Shown: one piece after another, positions 20,992 through 31,214 of the stretch | How positions within the stretch are numbered: the stretch's first letter is position 1 | How the letters are laid out: the number at the start of each line of letters is the position of its first letter | From: Carettochelys insculpta | Taxonomy: Eukaryota > Chordata > Testudines > Carettochelyidae | Direction: 5' to 3' | Assembly (NCBI RefSeq): GCF_033958435.1 | Contig: NC_134152.1 | Location: forward strand, 18,276,001 to 18,340,000 | Length of the DNA: 64,000 bases | Position numbers and translations under genes: made by a program | Notes under the pieces: generated by a model | The model's database searches: none | Told to the model about the DNA's origin: nothing | Seen by the model: only the letters and a program-made list of their open reading frames with translations

Positions 20992-22235
20992 TGATGGAAT
21001 GAGTCCCCTTAGGGTTGTCCCCTTGTGTGCCAATCATGCCACTGATGCACACTTTCTTGCCCTCTGGGCTCCCAGTCATCCTGTCCTGCTAGCCAGATCC
21101 TCTGGTCTCCCTCACAGACAGACAGTTGGGGTTACTGCCCCGCTGCAGAGCAATACAGACACTGAACAAGTTCAGCTCTAGGAGAACTTGGTTCTAAGGG
21201 CTTAGTTCCCAGGAAACTAGTCCCAAAAGGGACCAAACCCCAAATAAATCTGTCTTACTCTGTGTTAAGTTTCTTCTTTATCAAGTATCAGAGAGGTAGC
21301 TGTGTTAGTCTGTATCTTCGAGAACAACAAGAAGTCCTGTGGAACAGATATTCTGGAGCATAAGCGTTCGTGGGCAAAGAGCCACTTCATCAGATGCAAT
21401 AATGACATCTTTTTTTCTTCATCAATGACACAGAAACATGCACAGGGGTTGCTCACTCCCCTCGCCCCAATAACAACAGGGCTTGGTAACAAACAAGAGT
21501 GTTTTATTAAGTATAAAAGGTAGGATATAAGTGGTTGCAATTGAAAACAGTCACATCAAAGTAAGTAACTAAATTAAAATGAACAAAAAATGCTTAGCCA
21601 GCTCTAATCCACTACGAAACTTGTTACATGCAAATTCTTACCCTAAACAGATGTTCTAAACATCTCTTTCACAAGCTAAGCAGTCTTCTAGTTTGGGCCA
21701 ATCCACTCTCCTGTTCAGTCTTAGATGTTTCCAGCGGAAGTCTTAGTTGATAAGGGGGAAGCAGGGAAGTCTCTGGCTTCTGGCCACTGCCTGTTGTTTG
21801 GTTTTCCCCTCTTATATTCCTTAAGTCCAAAGGAGGAATATTTTGTGCTCACTTCAAACTTCTCTCACCTTGAGTAAAAATATCAGATCCAAAATGGGTT
21901 TCAGCATCAGGCACCATGATCACATGTCTTTTGGGGACCAACTAGAGTTTGGGTTTACAGGACAAACAAGTCTATTCACAGGTTGTTGATTTGATCACCA
22001 AGCCAATCAGGTTCTGGGGTGCCAATAATGGCCCTCGTTATCACATTTAGAATTAAAATAAGATACACTTCTTATTTCTAAATTTCACATACAAGAATGA
22101 TACATGCACAAAAAAGGGTATGCATATTCAGTAGATTGTAACTGTAAAATTGATGTTACATGATCCGTTTTGCACAAAGCGTCTTCCAGTTGTCCACATT
22201 CATATCCACAAACCAATTTTCAGAAAGCATGGGGA
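20992..22235 (+). repeat. Long LTR-like interspersed repeat
   Basis: The segment begins 'TGTGATGGAATGAGTCCCC' straight after the DIRS end. It contains a polyadenylation-type 'aaataaatctg' at 21241-21252 and continues through AT-rich non-coding sequence to about 22235. A PLE fragment (21278..21400) is inserted in it. It resembles, from memory, a common long turtle repeat with TG...CA ends, but the right end and a target duplication could not be fixed. Confidence 0.35.
21278..21400 (-). repeat. PLE terminal fragment with decayed hammerhead core
   Basis: On the minus strand this reads 'CATCTGATGAAGTGGCTC' then 'TTTGCCCACGAACGC' and 'TTATGCTCC', followed by the terminal 'gtctgtaacttcgag'-type tail. 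CTGATGA fits the hammerhead core, and the expected GAAA reads GAAC. It is a second PLE family, different from the one at 10185..11473. Confidence 0.6.
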
Positions 22236-23292
22236 AGGTGGTATGATGTTTCACTTTTACTTGTTTCTTTTATCTGAACTCCTTACAGGGAATCTTCACT
22301 TGCTTAAAAGCTTTCTGTCCGAAATGCTTTCTGTCCCAAAAGGTGGTAAGAATTTTATCCCTCTTCCCTCCAAAGGCTAGCATTTGGACTCCTTAAACTA
22401 TGCCACTCAGATTTAAAATATTGGAACAAAAATGTTAGTGAGGGCCATTAATGGAATTTCAGAAACTTGATGGTATGTTCAGTGATCTGTAAATGTTTTG
22501 TTTTGTTTCTTTCCAATGGACCAGTCTTTAGGAGGGCCTGAGTGTGGTCACAAGGATATATGTTTAGATCACCTGATGTTGAGACTCACCTTGAAGATTT
22601 TACTTTTTAAGTGAAAATGTGAAAAATTTTAAATTGAACACTAAGGATTCCTGCCTTAGGCAAAATCTATATCAAGGTGGGAAGCCAAACAAACACTGCT
22701 GCCAGGACGCCCCTGCCTATTAAAACTAGCCTAAATTATTGCTACCAAAGCATGGGGGGGCAAGCATCTGTGCCCCTCTCTCGAGGTAAAAGAATGGGTG
22801 AGTATGTATCGGGGCTATGTACCTTGGTGCTGAGGCAAGTTCCTTTCACTGAACCTTCCCAGAGCTGAGTTGATCTCAGTCTCTGTATTACTCTGCATGG
22901 AGCTGTGACCACATCTCTACACTGGTACTGGAGAAGCCAGAGGCTCAGCAAAACAAAGTAAAGGGGGAACCAAGGAAGGTTGCTTCAGGTGTATTTCAGC
23001 ACATCAAATGACAGTCACAAGGGGATCTCTGTACCAAGCTCATCATATATATATTTGTCTGGTTTTGTAGCATTGGTTTCAAGATGTCTGTGGGCGCAAC
23101 TGAACTCATAAAACCACATTAAAACCACCCCTTCAGGTGTGTATTTTTTACTTTTTTAACAAAAGAAGAGTCATAACAGAAGTCTGTAAAAAAATAAATA
23201 AGGTCATAAGACAAAAAAATAAGAAACATGAAAATAAAACTGCAACTCTACCTTTTTTTAAAATTTCCCAACTCTTGGATGTACATACAGAA
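22236..23292. other. Intronic sequence, nothing assigned
   Basis: AT-rich sequence with no motif-bearing open frame. The stretch from about 22660 to 22975 looks MITE-like, with several 'ctctacact'-type words, but no paired ends were found. Confidence 0.4.
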
Positions 23293-23300
23293 CTCTAAAA

Positions 23301-24083
23301 CAGTGTTTCCCAAATGTTGTTCAACAGAACCCCAGGGTTCCATGAAGTGAAAATAAGGGTTCCACAAGAAAATGAACAGGGGTTGGCAATTTGAGGCTCC
23401 GGAGCCACATGCTGCGCTAAGGAGTCATTTGCGGCTCCGGATGCTGCTGCCACTGACTCTTCTGCAGCTCCCTACCCTGCCGTCACTGAAACAGTGGAAC
23501 TAAATTGAAAGGCTTAACAGCAGCAGGGTGACAAAAGGAATCCAGCTGTTAAACCAACTGAATTTAGTTCCATTATTTCAGCGGTGGCGGGGCATGGAGC
23601 TGCAGAGAGCCCCTCACTAATGAAGTAGCTGGCGTGCACGCAATGGGGAGTGGGGCAAGGGGCACCAATGGCTATCCAAAAGGGGCACCAGACAGGTCCT
23701 GTAGTTCCTGCATCATCCTCATATTTCATTGGCTGCAACTGGCCTCTCACATGGCCATACGAGGAGGCCAATGAAATGGTGGTCCTCAGAAATAGAGTCA
23801 GAGGAGCAGCAGTGGCAAAGGTAAGTTCATCCACCATGCTGGGTGAGGCAAGGCGAGCAGCTAACTCGTGCAGAGTTTCTTCAGGCAGTGTTAGGCTCAT
23901 GGACTCTTTGGGTGGATGGGTTAGTCCTGGCAGCCAGTCTGGGGCTAAGGCGAGTTAATCCTGGGAACGGAGGGGGGGGGTCGAGTTTTGGGGCTGAAAG
24001 GGGTTAAGCTATATATTAGGGGTTCCACAAAATTCTTGCACATTTAAAAAGATTCCGTGGCTAAATAAAATTGGGAAATACTG
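23301..24083. mobile_element. hAT-type element with 8-bp duplication
   Basis: The left end is 'CAGTGTTTCCCAAATG' and the right end, inverted, 'CAGTATTTCCCAATTT', a good terminal inverted repeat. The flanks ctctaaaa (23293-23300) and ctctccaa (24084-24091) give an 8-bp duplication with two differences. The interior is GC-rich from about 23390 to 24000 and may contain a nested second hAT ('gttggcaatttgaggctc'). No transposase is coded; open frames inside are compositional. Confidence 0.7.
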
Positions 24084-24091
24084 CTCTCCAA

Positions 24092-24610
24092 GTCTGACAT
24101 CATTGCCAAGCACTTTAGGGTACATCCATAGTTACCAGAACATGAACTCATTCAGCAGGGAGTGGGGATGCACTAAATCTAACCATTAGGGCCCTACTGT
24201 CAACCCTGGTATTCCTCATTGCCACAAAGAGTATGGGAGATCAACAGAAAAGTTCCTCCCATCGACCTCCCGCTGTGTGAACTGCCAGAAAAACCGATCT
24301 ACGATACATCAATTCCAACTACTCAACTGTCATAGTTGAAAATGTGTATCTTAAATCAACTTTTCAGCCTGGTGTAGACTTGGCCTCAGTGACATTTGAA
24401 AATTGAGGTATGTGACAAAGACCACACAATATGAGAGACTGATCCTGCCATCTGATCAATACAAACAGACAGTCATGCAGAACAAAAGTGTCCCACTGAA
24501 GACAGCTGGGCTCCAAACAATTTTCCCTCTTTTTTTTACAACCATGGGTGGAATGAAATTTGCCATATGCACAAATATGAAGACAATATCCTCACATCCA
24601 AGAACAAGAA
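24092..24610. repeat. Degraded MITE-like sequence
   Basis: The stretch 24115-24390 starts 'gggtacatccatag' and ends 'ctggtgtagacttggcctc', with inverted words ('cgatctacg', 'caatt') between, suggesting a Harbinger-type MITE relic. The rest (24391-24610) is AT-rich with nothing assigned. Confidence 0.35.
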
Positions 24611-24943
24611 AGAGAAGTTACTCACCGTAGTAACGATGGTTCTTCGAGATGTGTCCCCGTGGGTGCTCCACGATAAGTGTTGGGCTCGCCCCGGCGCCGC
24701 AGGTCGGATCTTTTCAGCAGTTTCTGCCGGACCGCACATGCGCCGGCGCGTGCCGCTCCGTTCCGCACTCCCAGCCGCATGCGCGATCCGGTCCCCGCCA
24801 GTTCCTTGACCAACCGCCTGGGATGCTCCTGAAAAATATTAAACAGAGATCCAAAGCGGGGAGGATGGGCGGGTGGTGGAGCACCCACGGGGACACATCT
24901 CGAAGAACCATCATTACTACGGTGAGTAACTTCTCTTTCTTCC
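24611..24943. repeat. Palindromic 3' end of DIRS copy 2
   Basis: The words 'agagaagttactcaccgtag' and 'ttcttcgagatgtgtccccg' near 24611-24660 reappear inverted at 24890-24943 ('cggggacacatctcgaag', 'tacggtgagtaacttctct'). The outermost 60 bp is thus repeated inverted inside the element, enclosing the terminal repeat. This resembles the internal complementary region that DIRS elements use to regenerate their ends. Confidence 0.7.
24640..24830 (+). repeat. DIRS copy 2, left inverted terminal repeat
   Basis: The blocks 'gtgttgggctcgcccc', 'ggatcttttcagcag' and 'tttctgccggaccgcaca' appear in the same order, inverted, at 30390-30588. Sequence identity is high, so the copy is relatively young compared with copy 1. 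Confidence 0.85.
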
Positions 24944-25017
24944 TCAAGTGTCCCCGTTGGTGCTCCACGACAGGTGACTACCCAGCAGTAACCCAAGATA
25001 GGAGGTGGGTAATCGGT

Positions 25018-26075
25018 TTATGTGCAGCTTATCCCCGAGAGGACCGCTGTCAAGAGACGGGTATCCTCTTGGAATACCCTCTGAAGGGCGTAATGTTTGG
25101 CAAAGGTGTCATAGGATGACCAGGTCGCCGCTCTGCAAATGTCTTTTAGCGCAATGCCCTTGAAAGAGGCTATTGATGCCGCCACCGCCCTAGCGGAGTG
25201 AGCCCTAGGCAGGGCCAGTAAAGGAGTCGTTCTAAGTTCGTAGCACATTTTTATGCAGGATACGATGTGCTTCGAGATTCTCTGCGAAGAGAGACCTTCT
25301 CCTTTTGATTTGGGAGCGAGAGAGACTAGGAGTCTATCCGTTTTCCGGAAGGACTTAGTCCTGTCTATATAGAAAGCCAGCACCTTCCTCACGTCCAGGA
25401 GGTGTAGGCGCACCTCTTTGTTGGAGTTATGAGGCTTTGGATAAACGAGGGTAAAACTATAGGTTTGTTAATATGAAACTCTGAAGAAACTTTCGGAACA
25501 AAGGCTGGATGCAGCCGTAAGGTTACCGTCTCCTTGGAAATTACCGTGCAGGGTGGCGTGGCCATAACTGCCGCAAGCTCGCTCACCCTGCGAGCTGACG
25601 TGATTGCAAGAAGGAAGGTCATCTTTATCGTAAGGAGACGGAGGGAAACCGTGGCTAAGGGTTCAAACGGTGGTCCCGTTAGCACATTAAGCACCAGGTC
25701 CAGGCTCCACGAAGGTGGAAGCAGTTTCCGAGGGGGGTATATGTTTACCAGCCCTTTGAGGAACCTGGTAACCATGGGATCGGCAAACACCGTCTGCCCT
25801 TCCTCTTCATGTCTGAAAGCCGATATAGCGGCAAGGTGGACCTTCAGTGAGGACAGGGAGAGTCCGCCTCTCTTGAGGTCCAGTAAATACTCTAGTATTA
25901 CAGGTATAGGCGCAGCAAGGGGGGCTAATTGCTTGGTAGAACACCATGCAGTGAATCGAGTCCATTTTTGCTTATAGGGCTTCCTGGTGGAAGTCCTCCT
26001 GCTACTTTCTAGGACTTGTTGCACTCTGTCCGTACACGTGCTCTCTAGGGAGCTGAGCCATGGATTAACCATGCT
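25018..26075 (-). pseudogene. DIRS copy 2 tyrosine recombinase
   Basis: This enzyme joins a circular cDNA into the genome without an integrase-type duplication. On the minus strand the N-terminal part begins near 26075 ('LSSLESTCTDRVQQVLES'), followed by the core-binding-like 'PIPVILEYLLDLKRGGL'. The first catalytic Arg region is 'AITSARRVSELAAVM' (about 25560). The His/Arg and Tyr boxes 'HSARAVAAS' and 'ATWSSYDTFAKHYAL' lie at about 25090-25210. The two halves lie in different frames that overlap at 25389-25413, so one frameshift separates the catalytic Arg from the HxxR/Tyr boxes. The catalytic residues themselves look intact. Confidence 0.8.
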
Positions 26076-26389
26076 TGCAGTCGCAGGCCTCGGGGGTGTG
26101 CATGCACTATGGACCCCTGGGCTTGCGTAAGCAGATTCGGCGCCACCGGGAGGGGCATCGGTGGACGGTCCGACATGCGCAGGAGTAAGGGGAACCATTG
26201 CTGTCGATCCCACCTTGGGACTACTAGGATCATTTCGGCTCTCTCTCTCCTGGCTTTCTGCAAGACTTTGTAGATAAACACTGTGGGAGTAAAGGCGTAG
26301 AGCAGGGGGCCCCTCCACGAGATCGCGAATGCGTCCCCCAGGGACCCCCGTCCCAGTCCTGCCCTGGAGCAGTATTGTGGGCACTTCTT

Positions 26390-27960
26390 GTTGTGTTGAG
26401 TGGCAAACAGGTCTATCTGGGGAAAGCCCCATGCGTGAAAAAGCGGTCGTAGCAGATCGGAACGGATCTGCCACTCGTGTGTGAGTGCGAAGCGCCTGCT
26501 CAGCTGGTCTGCCTTCACATTGTGAGTGCCTGGTAACTACGAGGCTTTCAAGGTTATATTGTTGGCGATGCACCAGTTCCACAATTGTACTGCTTCCGCA
26601 CATAAGGCACGGGACCGAGCTCCTCCTTGCCGATTTATATAAAACATGGTGGAGGTATTGTGTGTACTGATCCCGACTACTTGCCTTGTATATGGTCTTG
26701 AAAGTGTTTGCAGGCATTGAACACTGCTCTGAGCTCCAGTATATTTATGTGCAGTGACTATTCCGTGGAGGACCACAGTCTTTGCGTCACCTTTTCACCC
26801 ATGTGTGCTCCCCACCCTATGCGGGAGGCGTCGGTAGTGAGAAAAACAGATATTTGTGGTTGGTGAAAGGGCACCCCTGTTAGCATGTTCTTGGGGTTCA
26901 CCCACCACTGCAGGGATCTGCGCACCTCTGTCGTGGGCGACACCACCCTGTGGACGGTGTGTGCTGCCGGTTTGTACACGCTCGCCAGCCAGTGCTGCAT
27001 GCTGCACCTATGCAATCGGGCATTCTGTACCACAAATGTTGCTGCTGCCATGTGGCCCAGCAGCTGTAAGCACGTCAGAACCGGCACCGTAGGGCTGAAG
27101 GTGATGACTTGCACGAGGGAACCAATGGCGCGAAAGCGGGCATCTGGTAGATAAACCCTTGCTGTGATGGAATTTATACGTGCCCCTATGAACTCTATAT
27201 CCTGTGCGGGGTCTATCTTTGATTTTGCCAGATTGATGACCAGGCCCAGCGAAGAGAACGTGTCTGCTGTGACGCGTATCATGCGAAGTACCTCCTCCTT
27301 CGAGGCCCCTTTCAGTAGGCAGTCTTTTTTCTTTTTTTTCCCAGATATGGGAATATAAACACCCCCTGTCTGTGCAGGTAGGCTGACACCACTGCCAAGG
27401 TCTTGGTGAAGACTCTGGGGGCCGAGGAGAGGCCGAACGCCAGAACCTTGTACTGAAAATGTTCTTTGCCTACCATAAACCAGAGAAAACGCCTGTGAGC
27501 TGGGTGAATAGTTATGTGGAAATACGCGTCCTGTAAGTCGAGGGCTGCGAACCAATCTCCATCGTCCAGTGCCCTAAGTATAGAGGCGACTGTAATCATC
27601 CGAAAGCGTTGCTTGCGCAAGTACCGGTTGAGGCCTCAAAGATCTAGGATGGGCCTCCAGCCTCCTGTCTTTTTCTCTGTGAGGAAGTATCTTGAGTAGA
27701 ACCCTTTCCCTCGGAGTTGCTCCGGCACTCTTTCCACTGCCCCTATAAGCATAAGATGGCCTACCTCCTGCTTGAGTCTCGCTTCGTGGGAGGCGTCCTT
27801 TAGGTGGGGTCTGGGTGGAGGTCGTGGCGGTGGGAGCGACTGGAAGGGAATCGCGTAACCCGTGGCTATGATCTCCAGTACCCATTTGTCTGTGGCGATC
27901 TTCTGCCACTGGTTGTAAAATGGTCGGAGGCGATGGTGGAACAGTATCTTCGGATGACAT
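26390..27960 (-). pseudogene. DIRS copy 2 reverse transcriptase and RNase H
   Basis: RT blocks in order on the minus strand: 'TEKKTGGWRPILDL' (about 27640), 'DWFAALDLQDAYFHITIHPA' (about 27500-27560, first catalytic Asp), 'FGLSSAPRVFTKTL' (about 27400), then the active-site loop. The expected YLDD is disrupted: 'FPYLGKKRKK' in one frame and 'KKKKKDCLLKG' in the next, from an A/G-rich insertion near 27328-27343. RNase H follows with 'FLTTDASRIGWGAHMG' (about 26800-26850). Beyond 26540 a conserved DIRS downstream domain reads 'FPQIDLFATQHNKKCPQYCS'. Further shifts occur near 27640 and 26770, so the enzyme is inactive. Confidence 0.8.
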
Positions 27961-30080
27961 TGCGCGATGGTAGTGATAGTGCAGCCCTCGATCTGTGTGT
28001 CAAATTTGTGGCACTTGGCCCTGCCCCGAGGATGCACGGCTCTGTTGAGAACGTCGCCTGGGAGTTCTGTACTGTTGGTGCTGTTGATGTCGCCCTTGCT
28101 TGTAGCCCCTGTGGTACTGGGGACGCTGTGGTTGATACTGCAAACAGCTTCTGCGTGTCAAAGGGGAGATCAACGATCTTCGCCTGCAGATCCCTTGGGA
28201 TACCCGATGTCTGGAGCCAGGACTCCCTGCTCATGACCACTGCTGTAGCTGTTGAGCGTGCTGCCGTATCCGCTACGTCTAGGGCGATCTGAACTCCTGT
28301 CCTCGAGGCTGCGTAGCCTTCCTGCACGATGGCCTTGAGCACCAGCTTCGTGTCCTCTGGAAGCGAGTCCATGAGGGAAGTCAGCCTGGAGTAGTTGTCG
28401 AAATTATGGTTCGCTAGATGCACTGCGTAATTCGCCATTCTCAACAGTAGGGTAGAGGAGGAGTAGACCTTTCTGCCGAACAACTCTAGTTTCTTGGCAT
28501 CTTGTCCGTTCCCCCTGTCTTGTACTGAGAAGTTTTCGACCTCTGTTGAGACGATTCCACCACCAGAGAATTTGGTTGCAGGTGGCTGAACAGGAACTCC
28601 ATGCCCTTCGTCGGGACAAAGTACTTCTTATCCGCTCTCTTGTTTATAGGCAGAGTGGACGCAGGGGTCTGCCATATGTGGTAGCGGACTCCATGATTGC
28701 TTCATCAGCGGAATAGCTATTTTGGAAGAGGCCGGAGGTCTCAGGTTTTTAAGGAGCTTATGGTGTTTCTCCTGCACCTCTGCTGTTTGGATGCCTTGCG
28801 TGAAGGCCACCCTTTTAAACAGCTCTTGGAACTGTTTGAGATCGTCCGGAGGATGGACGTCCCCTGGGGCCGTGGCCTCGTCAGGGGAAGATAGCGAGGA
28901 ACCGCTAGGGTAAACCTCTCTGGACCCCTCTGGGTCCTGTTGACGGTGATAAATCCTCTCGCTAGATACTTGCAAGGGAAAATCTTGGGGTTCCAGAATC
29001 AACTCCCCCTGAGATATCTGCGTTTCCGTCCCCGTCCGCGATTGCCCTCGGGGATATTGAACCGTCTGGGGGGATTTGTCCCTGGGAGTATGCCTATGGT
29101 GTCTATGCCCCGCGTGATAGGGGCGACCATGGCAACACGGGCACTGTTCCAGAGATGGAGACCTGGACCACTCTGGAGGCACATACCCCCTGCATCTGGG
29201 GGAGCAAGATCGTCTGGGTGATTGAGATAATGGAGACACTGATTTGTGGCAGTACTCCAGGGGTTCAAAGCCCAGGAAGGGCGATGGTGGTCCGAGCCAT
29301 GGTGATGCTGGCTGTAGGAAAGGGAATGGGGGCTCAGGGTATACTGGAGGTGACCCCTGCCGCCTCATTGGAGTCTGCAGCATAAGTGGAGGGCTTAGAA
29401 CAGGTAGCCCTGCAGCCATGTCTGGAGAAGGGCTGCGGTGCCGCGTTTTCTGTGCTGCCTTTCCCCTCCCCTGCAGGGCTGGCTCCGCCCCTTTCCACGA
29501 CAGGGATCTCGGCCCCACTGTCTGCGCCACGCTCGGCACTCTCCGCTGCGGTGCCACGCGGGTGGTCTCCCCCGGTGCCTGCAGGCCGCGTGCCGGCAAG
29601 CTCTGCACCGCCGGTTCCCTGGGGATCGGTGCCGCCGGTTCCGGCGCTTGCCTGGCCGCCGCCCTGTCCGTGATGCAGGGCAGCTGTTTGATTATTGGAG
29701 GCTCAGCCTCTGCCACGTGCGTCTCCGCGTCGCCGCTGCTCAGCTGTGACTGCGGCTGGGGGCTATGCGCTCCACCCGTCCCGCTAGCTGTGGCTGCCGG
29801 CAGGGATCGGGTTGGTGAAAGCTTCCTCCGTTTTTGCGCTGATGGGGTTAGGGAAGCAGCTTTCCTTTTATGGGCCCCTGTGGGTCCCTGCTGCTGAGGC
29901 CTTTCCGGCGCGTCTGGCTGGAGGGCCTTGTCAAAGAGCAGCATTTTCAGCCGCATCTCTCTGTCCTTCCTTGCTCTGGCTGTGAGCTTTGCACAGAAGG
30001 AGCATTTCTGTGCCCATCGGAGGCCGGCATCACTTTGCGGCATGACTCACACTTTTTGAATCCTGAAGAGGACATTGTGG
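27866..30080 (-). pseudogene. DIRS copy 2 gag-like protein
   Basis: The main open part (30043-28628, 471 codons) is Pro/Ser/Arg-rich, with 'CSFCAKLTARARKDREMRLK' near its start. Just upstream, in another frame, lies 'MSSSGFKKCESCRKVMPASD', so the paired CxxC motifs of the true N-terminus are separated by a shift near 30040. The C-terminal part follows in different frames: 'FGRKVYSSSTLLLRMANYA' at about 28420-28480, then 'HNFDNYSRLTSLMDSLPED'. The product would be the structural protein of the retrotransposon particle, and this copy is broken at least twice. Confidence 0.7.
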
Positions 30081-30235
30081 TGAGTCTTTGAGTTGTTAAT
30101 AGGGTACTTAGCACCTTCTCTGTGCCTGTTCCCCTCTCGGACTCAGCCTGCCGCGGCAGGAGGCCTAATGGCCTTACGTCCCCGGGCCTCCGCTGCTCCA
30201 CTCACTACTAAGGCTGTAAAACTTTACTTTTTACT

Positions 30236-30238
<3 letters not shown>

Positions 30239-30273
<35 letters not shown>
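30239..30273 (+). repeat. T35 homopolymer
   Basis: An uninterrupted run of T on the plus strand (A on the minus) lies in the 5' leader of DIRS copy 2. The length may be affected by sequencing or assembly error. Confidence 0.9.
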
Positions 30274-30274
<1 letters not shown>

Positions 30275-30389
30275 AAAACAATAACAAGCTAACTTCAGCT
30301 AAAGACTGAAAAAGAAGCTCTAAACACTTTAAAAACATTAAATACACTAACTCTGGCCGTAGCCTGAGCGGATTCCGTCTGCAGCCGAT

Positions 30390-30588
30390 GGCGGTTAAAG
30401 AGGAACTGGCGGGGACCGGATCGCGCACGCAGCCGGGAGCGCACAAGGGAGCGGCGGGCGCCGGCGCATGTGCGGTCCGGCAGAAACTGCTGAAAAGATC
30501 TGACCTGCGGCGCTGGGGCGAGCCCAACACCTATCGTGGAGCACCTATCATGGAGCACCCACAGGGACACTCAAGGAAGAACAAGTCT
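30390..30588 (-). repeat. DIRS copy 2, right inverted terminal repeat
   Basis: This is the inverse of 24640-24830 ('gtgcggtccggcagaaac', 'gctgaaaagatctgacc', 'gcgagcccaacacc'). The unit 'cctatcgtggagca'/'cctatcatggagca' is duplicated here at about 30530-30556, which is not the case at the left end. Confidence 0.85.
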
Positions 30589-30705
30589 TGGGGCACCTTA
30601 TAGACTAACAGATATTTTGGAGCATAAGCTTTCATGGGCAAAGACCCGCTTCTTCTTGTTCTCGAAGTTACAGACTAACACGGCTACCTCTGTGATACTT
30701 GTCAC
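30589..30705 (-). repeat. PLE terminal fragment abutting DIRS copy 2
   Basis: On the minus strand this reads 'GAAGCGGGTCTTTGCCCATG' then 'AAAGCTTATGCTCC' and 'AAAATATCTGTTAGTC'. The tail 'acagactaacacggctacc' lies at 30670-30690. The GAAA strand and stem II of the hammerhead are present, but the CUGANGA strand is replaced by 'AAGAAGA'. It belongs to the same family as 21278..21400 and 58145..58360. Confidence 0.6.
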
Positions 30706-31085
30706 ATCCAAGGTTTTATTTTTCTCCCTCCAGTAAATAGAAAAGTGTACCTTTCCAATGAAAATATATATATATATACACAAGTTTACACAGAACGAAA
30801 TACAAAGAATGAAGTTTGACAGTGAAAAATACAATTCTGATAAGTGCCCTACACCTGACACAATGGTTTATAATGGTGTGTTTATACACTTCATAGGTCA
30901 GTTTATGAAATATATATATCACCTACTTATGCATATTTGTTCATCCCTTCCTCTCCTTACCACCAAATGAAAGCTTTCCATATACATTTCACCTATCTAT
31001 GTATTTTCTGAAGAAAGCTAACTACATTTATTCCAAACTTGATCTAATTATCAACCTGTTTTCAGTGACTGTATCATCTCCCTAC

Positions 31086-31214
31086 CTTGCCAAGGCCTGG
31101 ATCTTTGCTGCATGTCGCTCCTCCAGTTCTGCTGCTTTCCTTCTCAAGTTGTCAATTTCTTGCCTTAGTACCGCAGAATGTTCCATCTCTCCATCCAGCA
31201 GGTTTCGCAGAGAT
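31086..31214 (-). CDS. SNX29: SNX29 coding exon (coiled coil), downstream of the pair
   Basis: A 129-bp exon on the minus strand. The acceptor is 'TTTTTTCCAG|ATCTCTG' and the donor 'TTGGCAAG|GTAGGG'. Read in phase with the 33140 exon it gives 'SLRNLLDGEMEHSAVLRQEI' and then 'DNLRRKAAELEERHAAKI', a charged heptad-like coiled coil with no stop. I recognise this from memory as the central coiled coil of sorting nexin 29, a protein with an N-terminal RUN domain and a C-terminal PX (phosphoinositide-binding) domain, presumed to act in membrane traffic. Both ends are phase 2. The neighbouring downstream exon was not found in the window. Confidence 0.8.

Larger units (their letters stand above)
24611..30588 (-). 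mobile_element. DIRS-type retrotransposon copy 2
   Basis: A 6-kb minus-strand element with gag (about 30080-27866), RT/RNase H (27960-26390) and tyrosine recombinase (26075-25018) in the canonical DIRS order. Inverted terminal repeats of about 180 bp lie at 24640-24830 and 30390-30588. It is better preserved than copy 1, with long open segments, but has frame breaks in gag, in the RT catalytic box and in the recombinase. No target-site duplication is seen; tyrosine-recombinase integration is not expected to leave one. A PLE fragment abuts its 5' end. Confidence 0.85.

Noticed and set aside
29244..29897. 217-codon plus-strand frame opposite the DIRS gag.
   Set aside because: It is a shadow of the 471-codon gag frame, Cys/Ala-rich, with no motifs.
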